From: Anaerolineae bacterium
GTDB taxonomy: Bacteria; Chloroflexota; Anaerolineae; Aggregatilineales; Phototrophicaceae
DNA length: 52,650 nt
Assembly: GCA_016789005.1 (NCBI GenBank)
Contig: JAEURA010000139.1
Coordinates: 1-52,650 of the forward strand
Reading direction: 5' to 3'
Positions 1 to 7,777 of this stretch are shown here, in pieces. Every line of letters begins with the position of its first letter. Positions within the stretch are counted from its first letter, which is position 1. The notes beneath the pieces were generated by a model. That model worked only from the letters and a program-made list of their open reading frames with translations, did no database searches and was not told the origin of the DNA. The position numbers and the translations under genes were made by a program.

Positions 1-1109
1 GACGCCAGAATGTCTGGATCCTCGCGCAGGCTGCGCAGCGCCGGGACAGAGCCGCCGAGCGCGCGGAACTTCATCAGCGCCGGGTCGGTGCCATACCACT
101 GAATCACGTCAAAGGCAGCCGCCTTGGCGGCATCAGTCCCCAGCGCGCTGACGGCAGGACCCGTCCAGCTTCCAGATCGGGCGACCGCAGGTGAGCCTTC
201 AAGGCGCGGAACGGGGAAGGCGCCCCATTCATACTCAGGATAGTCGCTGCGCCAGTAGTCCGCGAACCAGCCGAAGCCAAAACCCATCGCGGCGATCTCG
301 GTTGGGAGCGCGTCTTCGGTCCAGGGCGCCAGGTCAATGTTGCCGACCGGGTTCTCGCCCAGTTCCCAGTCATAGAGCATCTGCGCGGCTGCACGCCCGC
401 CCTCGGTCATGATGTTAGCGCGGCGGCCATCTTCGGTGAACATGAACTCACCCATCTGATACTTGAGCGCCAGCCATGTCCAGCGTCCGTCGCGCAGATT
501 GGCATCAAAGCCTGCCCGCGTGATCGCCCCGCTGGCATCGCGGAGGGTCAGCCGATTTGCCAGGCTGATGAGTTCATCCCATGTTGTGGGAATATCGGCA
601 TCGGTCAAGCCAGCATCCGCCCAGGCTTTCTTCCCGTAATAGATCACGGTTGTGTCAAAGCCTTCATCAAAGGCATACAGGCTGGCATTGATCAGGTTCG
701 TGTCAATGCCAGCCAGTTTTTCGCGAAGCTGGGCGACACGTTCTTCGGGCCAGGCGGCGACCAGACCACCATCGACAAACTGCTGCATCCAGTTGCCGTG
801 GAAGAAATACATGTCGGGTCCCGTTCCGCCGGCAAGCGCCAGCGGCAGCCGTGTCCAGTAGTCGCCCCAGGGCGCACCTGAGAGTTCGAAGCTGACCTTG
901 CTGTTCACTTCCTGACGGTAGCGTTCCAGCCATTCCGGCGTGTTACCCTGCTCACACTCCACATCGCAGTTTGGGCTCCAGAAGACGAGCTTGATCTCGT
1001 CACCCTGCGCGGTCACGGCGAGGGGCAGCCCAGCCAGAGATGCCGCTGCAATCGTACCGCCCGCCAGTCGAAAGAACTCACGTCTGCTTAAAGTCTTTTT
1101 GTCACGCAT
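1..1109 (-). CDS. Extracellular solute-binding protein of a sugar ABC importer, C-terminus cut by window edge
   Basis: The frame is open from ATG at 1109 to the window edge, giving about 369 residues without the C-terminus. It begins MRDKKTLSRREFFRLAGG, a twin-arginine type signal (SRREFF) followed by a hydrophobic stretch and a likely cleavage after VTA, so the protein should be exported folded. The body reads like a family-1 sugar-binding protein: KLVFWS after the signal, GTGPDMYFFHGNWMQQFVDGG, then Trp/Tyr-rich segments that usually form the sugar cleft. It would capture a sugar outside the membrane and hand it to permeases, whose genes probably lie beyond the left edge. The LacI gene lies upstream on the same strand, and the 5' region carries a promoter with a palindromic operator. 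The ligand cannot be read from the sequence. Confidence 0.85.
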   Translation of the reverse strand, partial: MRDKKTLSRREFFRLAGGTIAAASLAGLPLAVTAQGDEIKLVFWSPNCDVECEQGNTPEWLERYRQEVNSKVSFELSGAPWGDYWTRLPLALAGGTGPDMYFFHGNWMQQFVDGGLVAAWPEERVAQLREKLAGIDTNLINASLYAFDEGFDTTVIYYGKKAWADAGLTDADIPTTWDELISLANRLTLRDASGAITRAGFDANLRDGRWTWLALKYQMGEFMFTEDGRRANIMTEGGRAAAQMLYDWELGENPVGNIDLAPWTEDALPTEIAAMGFGFGWFADYWRSDYPEYEWGAFPVPRLEGSPAVARSGSWTGPAVSALGTDAAKAAAFDVIQWYGTDPALMKFRALGGSVPALRSLREDPDILA

Positions 1110-1154
1110 TTCAGCCTCCACAACAACCTGCATCACAGAATGAAAAGTGGGCAA

Positions 1155-1164
1155 CAACCGGTTG
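1155..1164. promoter_or_regulatory. Short palindrome CAACCGGTTG in the 5' leader of the binding-protein gene
   Basis: The perfect 10-bp palindrome CAACCGGTTG sits 46 bases before the binding-protein start. It matches the core of the operator TGCAACCGGTTGCA found beside the LacI gene at 50107-51108, but lacks the full flanks. It could be a weak site for a LacI-family protein or chance. Confidence 0.3.
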
Positions 1165-1256
1165 CTGGGAATGCTTCCTCGCCTCACCATGGTCCAGTGG
1201 AGACACCGTCCACCTTCGGTCGCCAGTTGCCCCAGTCAGGTTTTGGCTCTATCATC

Positions 1257-1304
1257 TTGGGAAGCTTCCCAATTTGACTATAGCACATTTTCAATAGGGA
1301 ACAA
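1257..1304 (-). promoter_or_regulatory. Promoter and palindromic LacI-type operator of the sugar-binding protein gene
   Basis: On the minus strand a TTGTTC -35 (1304-1299) is separated by 16 bases from a TATAGT -10 (1282-1277). Immediately downstream, where transcription should begin, lies the perfect 16-bp palindrome TTGGGAAGCTTCCCAA (1257-1272). An operator over the start site fits repression by the LacI protein encoded just upstream. Assignment to that repressor is inference from position and palindrome style. Confidence 0.6.
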
Positions 1305-1318
1305 ATTTCAGTCGATGA

Positions 1319-2416
1319 CTATCGGCGCGGGAGGCTGGAGGCGCGAATGACCAGATCGGTGGGCAGGATGATCTGCTGCGGCGCGCGGCGCTCACCCTCG
1401 ATCAGATCGATGAGGATCTCGGTCGCTGCCCCGCTCTTCTCCAGGACGTGATGATCGACGGACGTGAGCGGCACAACAGGAGGCTGTACATATTGGGCGA
1501 GGTTGTCGTAACCAACCAGACAGAGATCGTCCGGCACGCGCAAGCCGGCTTCCTGAATCGCCTGGAGTGCGCCGAGGGCGGTTCGGTCGGTGGCGGCGAA
1601 GATGGCATCGACGTGCTGGTCAAGAAGCGCCTGAACCCTGGCGTATCCCGAGGCATAGGTGAAATCGCCCTCGACCACCAGCGCCGGGTCAAAAGGCAGC
1701 CCGGCGTCTGTCAGAGCTTTTCTGTAACCTTCCAGGCGATCAATGCCATCGACATGGTCCAGTCGTCCGGTGATCGTCCCGATGCGCCGGCAGCCGGCAT
1801 CGATCAGATGCCGAACCGCCAGTCGCGCCGAGGCGACGGCGTCCGACACCACATAGCTGACGCGATCGGAATACGCCGATGGGCGTTCGACCATGACGAA
1901 CTTCATGTTGGCGTCGAGGAGCCGTTCGATCACCGGCGAATTCATGCGCGACGAGGCGATCACCAGCCCGTCCATCATCCGGTTGGCAAGGATTCGCCGG
2001 TAGAACTGCTCCTCGTCCTCGACTCCGGCGTCGATCCACAGCAGGGTCGCATAGTTGCGCTGGTGCGCGGCTTGGTTCACCCCCTGCAGGAAGAGCGGAA
2101 AATAGTAGGGGTCCTCAAAAATGTCCTGGATATTGTGCAGCAGTACGATGCCAATGATGAAGGTCTGCTGGAGGTGAAGGATACGCCCACCCGGGTTGGG
2201 CACAAATCCTTCCGCCTCGATCACCGCTCGAACTCGTGCAAGCGTCTTTTCGCTCACGTTGACGCCGCCATTGATCACACGCGAGACGGTCGATTTGGAC
2301 ACGCCGGACTTTCTGGCGATATCCTTGAGGTTGAGCGGGCGAGCGTCTTTGGTTCCACGCATCTTTGGCATTCGAAGGCTCGGGTCGTGAGTCAGCAGGC
2401 ACAGAGGTTCCACCAT
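1319..2416 (-). CDS. LacI-family transcriptional repressor
   Basis: A 365-residue protein with an N-terminal LacI helix-turn-helix (LKDIARKSGVSKSTVSRVINGG) followed by a hinge and a periplasmic-binding-like sensor domain (IIGIVLLHNIQDIFEDPYY; GYRKALTDAGLPFD; CLVGYDNLAQYVQPPVVPLTSVD). It should be a dimeric, ligand-released repressor of sugar genes. Start choice is uncertain: ATG 2416 has a GAGG five bases upstream but gives a long N-terminal tail; ATG 2371 or 2362 gives the usual length without a clear ribosome site. The neighbouring binding-protein gene with an operator over its start site is the likely target. The GroEL-like gene is divergent, 104 bases away, and may share regulation. Confidence 0.9.
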   Translation of the reverse strand: MVEPLCLLTHDPSLRMPKMRGTKDARPLNLKDIARKSGVSKSTVSRVINGGVNVSEKTLARVRAVIEAEGFVPNPGGRILHLQQTFIIGIVLLHNIQDIFEDPYYFPLFLQGVNQAAHQRNYATLLWIDAGVEDEEQFYRRILANRMMDGLVIASSRMNSPVIERLLDANMKFVMVERPSAYSDRVSYVVSDAVASARLAVRHLIDAGCRRIGTITGRLDHVDGIDRLEGYRKALTDAGLPFDPALVVEGDFTYASGYARVQALLDQHVDAIFAATDRTALGALQAIQEAGLRVPDDLCLVGYDNLAQYVQPPVVPLTSVDHHVLEKSGAATEILIDLIEGERRAPQQIILPTDLVIRASSLPRR

Positions 2417-2520
2417 AACGCCTCATACGCGACGGCGTCAAGTGCGCGAACGCTGCCGGGATTGCCCCGCTGGACCGGGGATGGCATAAGACAGGATGTC
2501 GGAATCGAGAGGATATTCGT

Positions 2521-4173
2521 TTGACCAGCAAGCCTGTGAAAGCCAGCGCCGTGACCGATGCCCGCACGCCGCGGCTGGTCTTTCAGCCGAGCATCTACCA
2601 GGGATTCCAGCAGGGCATCGATCTGCTGGTCGAGGCGATCAAGCCAACCCTGGGACCGCTTCCCCGGAGTGTGGCGGTGGAGAAGATCAGTCGAACGCAG
2701 CCGCCGGAGATCCTCGACAAAGGCGCGCTGATCGCCCGTCGGATCTTCGCCCTCCAGCATCGTGACGCCGACATGGGCGCAATGCTGCTTCGTCAGATGC
2801 TCTGGCAGCAGTACGACTCCGTCGGCGATGGCACTGCGACGGCTGGTGTCCTCTTTCAGAGCCTCTTCCGCGACGGGGTCCGCTACATCACTGCCGGAGG
2901 AAACGCCATGCGGGTGCGCAGCTACCTGCTCAACGCGCTCGCCGAGGCGAAGAGATGCCTCGGCGGCATGACCACCTCGATCACCGGGCAGGAGACCATT
3001 CGCCGATTAGCCCGTACACACGGCGCCGATGAGCCGGCCGCTGAACTCCTGGGCGAAGCCTTCGACGTCCTCGGCGAGTACGGGCGGATCGACATCCACC
3101 GGGGTTACAGCCGGGTTCTGGAACGGGAGTATGTGCACGGCATGATCTGGGAAGGCGGTGTGCACGCCCCCGAACTCATCCTCGATGCCGTCAGCCGCCG
3201 ATCAGCGCTGGAAGACCCGGCGATCTTCCTGAGCGACCTCGACTTTGAGGATCCCCGTCAGGTGGTCCCGCTGATCGAATCCGCGTCCAGGCGCGCGCGC
3301 GCGCTCGTAGTCGTCGCCAGCAGGCTGTCGCCCCGGGCGCTCGGTCTGTTCACCCACGTTAACAAGACGCCTGAGCGGTTCGCGATGTTTGCGGTCAAGC
3401 TGCCTGCCGACCGCGCTGCCGGCGCGCAGATGCTCGAAGAGCTGGCGATCATCACCGGCGCGCGCCCGTTCGTGCAGGCGGCAGGTGAGCAGCCCCAGCA
3501 GGTTCGACCGGACGATCTGGGTCTGGCGAAGCAGGTCTGGGCGAATCAGGAGGTCTTTTGCATCGTCGAAGACGCCGATGGCGGACAGGCGCGGAGCCGC
3601 TTTCTGGACACCCTGCTGCGCCGTCACCAGCAGACGGCTGACCCGGAAGCGCGCCGTGCCCTTCGGGAACGAATCGGTCGGCTGATGGGGGCGTCGGCAG
3701 CCCTTCTGGTCGGCGGTGCGACAACCTCCGAGATCGACGCCCGGCGCGACAGCATCAAAGCAGTGGTCGCCACGGTGCGCAGCGGTCTGATGGATGGCGT
3801 CGTGCCCGGCGGAGGTATCGCCTTGCTGAACTGCCGGGGGGAACTCCTCCGGACGGCGTCCGCAGCGCAGGACCTCGACGAGCGCGCAGCATACCGGATG
3901 CTGGCGCAAGCCCTGGAGCTGCCCGCGCGCCAGATCATGGTGAATGCTGGGCTGGAAGCCGGCGAACTGCTCGGTCGCCTGAAGGCTGCGCCAATCGATC
4001 ATGGCGTCGATGTGCGATCCGGTCAGGTCATCTCTATGACAGAAGCCGGCATCCTCGATCCGGCGGCGGTGGTCGCCTCGGCGCTCGAACAAGCCGTGCG
4101 TTCGGCGGCGCTTGCCCTGACCATCGATGTCCTGGTCCAGCACCGTCACCCAGAGCAATCGGCGCACCCGTGA
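2521..4173 (+). CDS. Divergent GroEL/Cpn60-type chaperonin paralogue
   Basis: 550 residues, the length of GroEL (about 545). The reading frame has no ATG at its head; TTG at 2521 with GAGAGGA upstream is the best start. Equatorial-domain motifs are present: KPTLGP (41-46), ILDKGAL with the nucleotide-site Asp66, GDGTATA (102-108), and near the C-terminus the DSIKAVV...GVVPGGGIALL stretch matching GroEL's catalytic Asp and GGG loop. The apical segment (about 190-370) is alignable (PAIFLSDLDFED, PLIESASRRARALVVVASRL, LEELAIITGARPF, DDLGLAKQV) but differs from housekeeping GroEL, and the C-terminal GGM tail is absent. No groES lies beside it. It is probably an ATP-dependent ring chaperone paralogue with special clients; function is not established here. 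Confidence 0.85.
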   Translation: MTSKPVKASAVTDARTPRLVFQPSIYQGFQQGIDLLVEAIKPTLGPLPRSVAVEKISRTQPPEILDKGALIARRIFALQHRDADMGAMLLRQMLWQQYDSVGDGTATAGVLFQSLFRDGVRYITAGGNAMRVRSYLLNALAEAKRCLGGMTTSITGQETIRRLARTHGADEPAAELLGEAFDVLGEYGRIDIHRGYSRVLEREYVHGMIWEGGVHAPELILDAVSRRSALEDPAIFLSDLDFEDPRQVVPLIESASRRARALVVVASRLSPRALGLFTHVNKTPERFAMFAVKLPADRAAGAQMLEELAIITGARPFVQAAGEQPQQVRPDDLGLAKQVWANQEVFCIVEDADGGQARSRFLDTLLRRHQQTADPEARRALRERIGRLMGASAALLVGGATTSEIDARRDSIKAVVATVRSGLMDGVVPGGGIALLNCRGELLRTASAAQDLDERAAYRMLAQALELPARQIMVNAGLEAGELLGRLKAAPIDHGVDVRSGQVISMTEAGILDPAAVVASALEQAVRSAALALTIDVLVQHRHPEQSAHP

Positions 4174-4215
4174 TGCATCTGGCGGGAAATCTCAGGCGCA
4201 CCTCTTGCGCTGGAA

Positions 4216-4244
4216 TATAATAGGCGTTACAGTTCTCTAGAGAA
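4216..4244 (+). promoter_or_regulatory. GntR promoter -10 box and candidate autoregulatory operator
   Basis: A consensus -10 TATAAT (4216-4221) is followed at 4233-4244 by the perfect palindrome TTCTCTAGAGAA, just upstream of the gntR start at 4270. Placement at or just after the start site suggests autorepression by the GntR/UTRA protein. No good -35 hexamer is visible at 16-18 bases, so the promoter may be weak or activator-dependent. Confidence 0.5.
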
Positions 4245-4269
4245 TTGGATTTCTTCTGGAAGCGCACGG

Positions 4270-5010
4270 ATGACTCTCGACGGCTTCTCGATACAGATCG
4301 ATAAAGACAGCCCCGTTCCCATCTACTTCCAGATCTACCAGGGGATCGTGGCGCTGATCGCCGCCGGGTCGCTCAAGCCCGGCGATGCCCTGCCCTCTGA
4401 GACCGACTTATCGCGACACTTCAAAGTCAGCCCGATGACCGTGCGGCAGGCGATGGCAGAGATGGTCAAGCACGGTTTCGTCCGCCGCGAGCGCGGCAGA
4501 GGGACGTTCGTCACCGCCCGTCATCTGGATCACCCGCTGGACCGGCTGGTCAGCTTCACCGAGGATATGCAGGCGCGCCGTCTCGTACCCAGCGCTCGCA
4601 TCCTCCTGATCGAGCAGGTCGCCGCGCCGGCTGACGTCATCATCGCCGCCGGTCTCCCCGCCGACGCCGAAGTGCTGCATCTCAAGCGTCTGCGTCTGGC
4701 GAACGACGAACCGGTCGGTCTGCACAATGCCTTTCTGAACGGCGTGGCGATCACCGCCGACGATCTGGCGAGGACTCCTTCGCTTTACTCCCTGCTGGCA
4801 CAGCGCGGGATCGTGCTTGCCAGGGGCACGGATGTCATCGAAGCCGTGTCCGCCGACAAAGAGGTCGCCGAACTTCTGCGCATCAAGCCCAACGCGCCGC
4901 TCCTGCGGACCACGCGTCTCGCCTGGGATGATCGCGGCAGGTTCGTCGAGTATGTGGTGGCGCTCTATCGCGCCGACCTCTACCACTACCGCACCCATCT
5001 CAGCCGGTGA
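4270..5010 (+). CDS. GntR-family (HutC/UTRA) transcriptional regulator
   Basis: 246 residues. Residues 16-82 are a GntR winged helix (VPIYFQIYQGIVALIAAG, PGDALPSETDLSRHFKVS, TVRQAMAEMVKHGFV, RGRGTFV). Residues about 100-243 are a UTRA ligand-binding domain (LFHLKRLRLANDEPVGLHNAFL-like core, then LLRTTRLAWD and FVEYVVALYRADLY). Such proteins bind sugars, sugar phosphates, nucleosides or amino-acid derivatives and release DNA. It precedes the BMP-type transporter operon on the same strand with an 87-base gap to the binding-protein start, so it is the likely local regulator of 5098-15158. The palindrome at 4233-4244 is its candidate site. Confidence 0.9.
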   Translation: MTLDGFSIQIDKDSPVPIYFQIYQGIVALIAAGSLKPGDALPSETDLSRHFKVSPMTVRQAMAEMVKHGFVRRERGRGTFVTARHLDHPLDRLVSFTEDMQARRLVPSARILLIEQVAAPADVIIAAGLPADAEVLHLKRLRLANDEPVGLHNAFLNGVAITADDLARTPSLYSLLAQRGIVLARGTDVIEAVSADKEVAELLRIKPNAPLLRTTRLAWDDRGRFVEYVVALYRADLYHYRTHLSR

Positions 5011-5027
5011 CCGCGAAAGGAGCGTGC

Positions 5028-5051
5028 ATGGACTCATCGGACGCAGATTGA
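5028..5051 (+). CDS. Possible 7-codon leader peptide
   Basis: ATG at 5028 is preceded by a near-perfect ribosome site AAAGGAG (5016-5022, five-base spacing) and reads MDSSDAD then TGA. It is the strongest ribosome site in the gap between gntR and the transporter gene. The stop lies four bases before another in-frame ATG of the binding-protein frame (5056). It could be a leader peptide that couples or regulates translation of the operon, or a non-functional relic of a start site. Confidence 0.35.
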   Translation: MDSSDAD

Positions 5052-5097
5052 CACCATGACTGCCGAAGCGAATAGACTAGCAAAAGGTAACTTCACG

Positions 5098-6198
5098 ATG
5101 TCCCAGCGAATTCGCATCCTCACGATGCTCACCCTTCTTCTGATTCTCGTCGTCGGCGCCGGCGCAACCCGCGCCCAGGACAGCGACCTCAGCGTCGCCC
5201 TCATCATCGCCCAGGGCGGACTGGGCGACCGCTCCTATAACGACTCGGCATTTGCCGGTCTGACCCTTGCGGCGCAGGAATTCGGCGTCGATGTCGTGCC
5301 GATCGAGTCGTCCGATCCGGTGGGCGAAGGCGAACAGCTCCTTCGCGCTGCCGCTGAAGCCGGTTTCGACCTGGTGATCACGCTGGAATTCAGCCACTTC
5401 GATCCGCTGGCGCGCGTCGCGCCGGACTACCCGGAAACCCTCTTCTCGATTGTCAACATCGTCGTCGAGGGACCCAACATCGTGTCGATTATGTTCGACG
5501 AGCATACCGGCTCCTACCTGGCTGGGGCGCTGTCGGCGATGGTGACGACTGACGCCGCCGTACCCAACACCAACGAAGATGTCGTCCTCGGCGCGATCGG
5601 CGGCGTGCAGTCCAGCGGCATCGACGTCTTCCTCGACGGCTACATCCAGGGCGCCTGCGCCATCAACCCCGATATCAGCGTGCTGGTCGCCTACTCCAAC
5701 GGCTTTGGCGACCCGGCGACGGGGCGCGAGCTGGCGCTGGCGATGCATGAATCTGGCGCAGATGTCGTCTACCAAATCGCCGGCGGCACAGGTCAGGGCG
5801 TCATCGAAGCGGCGAAGGATACCGGCTTCTGGGCGGTGGGCGTGGACAGCGATCAGGACTACCTGGCGCCGGGATTCGTCCTCACCAGCATGCTCAAGCG
5901 CGTCGATATCGCCGTCTATGACCTGATCGGTCGTCTGGTGGCTGGCGAACTGGAGGGCGGCACGGTCGCTCAGTACGGTCTGGCGGAAAATGGCGTCGGC
6001 ATCAGCGACATGACTTACAGCCGTCACGTCGTGCCGCGCGCTTACACCGACCGCGTCAACGAACTGCGCGAGGGCATCATCGCGGGCGACATCTCGGTGA
6101 TCGACACGCGCGTCATCAGCGAAGAACAGCGCACCGCCTTCTACTCCAACCGCACCTGCGCCGGCATCCAGGACCTCATGAGTTCGATGGGGTCTTGA
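5098..6198 (+). CDS. BMP-family ABC transporter substrate-binding protein (nucleoside class)
   Basis: 366 residues from ATG 5098, which gives a compact signal peptide (MSQRIRILTMLTLLLILV, cleavage near TRA-QD) and has an AAAGGT upstream. ATG 5056 would add 14 residues and would couple to the short leader frame. There is no lipobox cysteine, so it may be soluble or tethered otherwise. Family landmarks are GGLGDRSYNDSAFAGL, EHTGSYLAGALSAM, and VGVDSDQDYLAPG followed by VLTSMLKRVDIAVYDLI, all typical of basic-membrane-protein (BMP/PnrA/TmpC) receptors. Known members bind purine or other nucleosides. It is followed by its ATPase and two permeases; a strong stem-loop separates it from the ATPase gene. 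Confidence 0.92.
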   Translation: MSQRIRILTMLTLLLILVVGAGATRAQDSDLSVALIIAQGGLGDRSYNDSAFAGLTLAAQEFGVDVVPIESSDPVGEGEQLLRAAAEAGFDLVITLEFSHFDPLARVAPDYPETLFSIVNIVVEGPNIVSIMFDEHTGSYLAGALSAMVTTDAAVPNTNEDVVLGAIGGVQSSGIDVFLDGYIQGACAINPDISVLVAYSNGFGDPATGRELALAMHESGADVVYQIAGGTGQGVIEAAKDTGFWAVGVDSDQDYLAPGFVLTSMLKRVDIAVYDLIGRLVAGELEGGTVAQYGLAENGVGISDMTYSRHVVPRAYTDRVNELREGIIAGDISVIDTRVISEEQRTAFYSNRTCAGIQDLMSSMGS

Positions 6199-6214
6199 GT
6201 CCAGGCAAGTGAAT

Positions 6215-6240
6215 GGGGGCATATAGAATGATATGCCCCC
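6215..6240 (+). promoter_or_regulatory. Stem-loop between binding-protein and ATPase genes
   Basis: GGGGGCATAT (6215-6224) and ATATGCCCCC (6231-6240) form a perfect 10-bp stem with a 6-base loop. No T-run follows, so it is not a classic terminator. Its position just after the binding-protein stop suggests 3'-end stabilisation or partial attenuation, giving more binding protein than transporter. The second arm overlaps an ATG at 6233 that is in the ATPase frame, so the real ATPase start is 6269. Confidence 0.7.
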
Positions 6241-6268
6241 ACCCTTCCAGACAGAGAGTACGTACGCC

Positions 6269-7777
6269 ATGCCTTACCTCGAACTGCGCGGCATTCGCAA
6301 GACCTACCCCGGCGGGGTCCTCGCCAACGACGATATCACGCTGAGCGTCGAACAGGGTGAGATTCATGGATTGGTCGGCGAGAACGGCGCAGGCAAATCC
6401 ACGCTGATGAAGATCCTCTACGGGATGGAGCAGCCAGATCACGGCGAAATCCTGCTGGCGGGACGTTCGTTGAAGATCGCCAACCCTCACGCTGCCATCC
6501 AACTCGGCATCGGCATGGTCCACCAGCATTTTCAGCTGGTGCCGAACCTGACGGTAGCCGAGAACATCGCCCTGGGCGCCGAGCCGCGCAAAGGATTGTT
6601 TGCCGATCAGGCGGCGATGCACAGCCGGGTGCGGGCGCTCTCCGAACGCTTCGGTCTGCAGGTTGATCCGGCGGCGCGGGTCAGCGACCTGTCCGTCGGG
6701 CTTCAGCAGCGCGTGGAGATCCTCAAGATGCTCTACCGCGACGCCCGCCTGCTGATCCTCGATGAGCCGTCAGCCGTGCTCACCCCCCAGGAGGTCGAGA
6801 GCCTGTTCAGCGTGCTGCGCCGCCTGGTCGCGGAAGGCTGCACAGCCATCTTCATCACCCACAAGCTGTATGAAATCATGTCGATCTGCGAGCGCGCCAC
6901 CGTGCTGCGCCGCGGTCGGGTTGTCGGCAGCGTCAGGACGGCAGAAAGCTCGCCGGCGGAAATTTCGCGCCTGATGGTCGGGCACGATGTCGCAAGCCCG
7001 CAGCGCACTCCACCCAACGCCAACCCGCGCGACCGGTTGGTCGTGCGCGCCCTGACCACCGGCAGCGCGCACCGCAGCACGCCGCTGGACTTCACCATCC
7101 GGTCGGGAGAAATCCTCGGCGTCGCCGGCGTCGAAGGCAACGGGCAGAGTGAACTGATCGAGGCACTGCTCGGCGTGCGAACCGGCGTGACCGGCGACAT
7201 CGTCCTGGACGGGACATCGCTCAGCCGTCTGAACGCCCGCCGGCGGCGGGAAAAGGGTCTGGCGCTCATCCCGGAAGACCGCAACCGCGAAGGGCTGAGC
7301 CGTCCCATGCAGGTCTGGGAGAACCTGGCGAGCGCCACCTACTATCGCTCGGCGCGTGCCAGCGTGCTCGATCTGGGCGGTCTGCAGGGCGCAGCCCGCG
7401 ACCTGATCCGCCGCTTCGACATCCGCGTCAGCAGCGAAAAATCAGCCGTCAGCACCCTCTCCGGCGGCAACGCCCAGAAGGTGGTGATCGCCCGTGAACT
7501 GGCGGAGTCGCCGGCGGTGCTGATCGCCGCGCAGCCGACGCGGGGTCTCGATGTCGGCGCGGCGCAATTCGTCCACGAACAACTGCTGAATCTGCGCAGG
7601 GAAGGGGTCGGCATCTTGCTCATCTCTGCCGATCTGGATGAGCTGCTGGCGCTCAGCGACCGGCTCATCGTCATGTTTGAGGGGCGCATCCTCGCCACCT
7701 TCCAGCGCGACGCGGCGACCCGGCAGGCGCTCGGTCTGGCGATGGCGGGACGTCTGGAAAGCGAGGACGCGCCATGA
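6269..7777 (+). CDS. Nucleoside-type ABC transporter ATPase, two fused ABC domains
   Basis: 502 residues from ATG 6269 (MPYLELRGIRKTYPGG). The first ABC domain has Walker A GENGAGKST, a Q-loop VHQHFQLVPNLTV, signature SVGLQQRVEI and Walker B LLILDEPSAVLT. The second has a degenerate Walker A (GVEGNGQSE), signature LSGGNAQKV and the AAQPTRGLD box typical of this family's second half, where glutamate is replaced. This is the YufO/NupA/XylG-like class that energises BMP-dependent importers at the inner face of the membrane. Its stop overlaps the first permease start in ATGA, indicating translational coupling. Confidence 0.93.
   Translation: MPYLELRGIRKTYPGGVLANDDITLSVEQGEIHGLVGENGAGKSTLMKILYGMEQPDHGEILLAGRSLKIANPHAAIQLGIGMVHQHFQLVPNLTVAENIALGAEPRKGLFADQAAMHSRVRALSERFGLQVDPAARVSDLSVGLQQRVEILKMLYRDARLLILDEPSAVLTPQEVESLFSVLRRLVAEGCTAIFITHKLYEIMSICERATVLRRGRVVGSVRTAESSPAEISRLMVGHDVASPQRTPPNANPRDRLVVRALTTGSAHRSTPLDFTIRSGEILGVAGVEGNGQSELIEALLGVRTGVTGDIVLDGTSLSRLNARRRREKGLALIPEDRNREGLSRPMQVWENLASATYYRSARASVLDLGGLQGAARDLIRRFDIRVSSEKSAVSTLSGGNAQKVVIARELAESPAVLIAAQPTRGLDVGAAQFVHEQLLNLRREGVGILLISADLDELLALSDRLIVMFEGRILATFQRDAATRQALGLAMAGRLESEDAP

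Noticed and set aside
1448..2524. 358-codon plus-strand frame opposite the LacI gene
   Set aside because: The antisense translation has no domain, while the minus strand encodes a complete LacI protein.
6215..6240. Rho-independent terminator
   Set aside because: The stem is strong but no T-run follows, and the downstream ATPase gene needs read-through; the same holds for 20536-20585 and 46432-46460.
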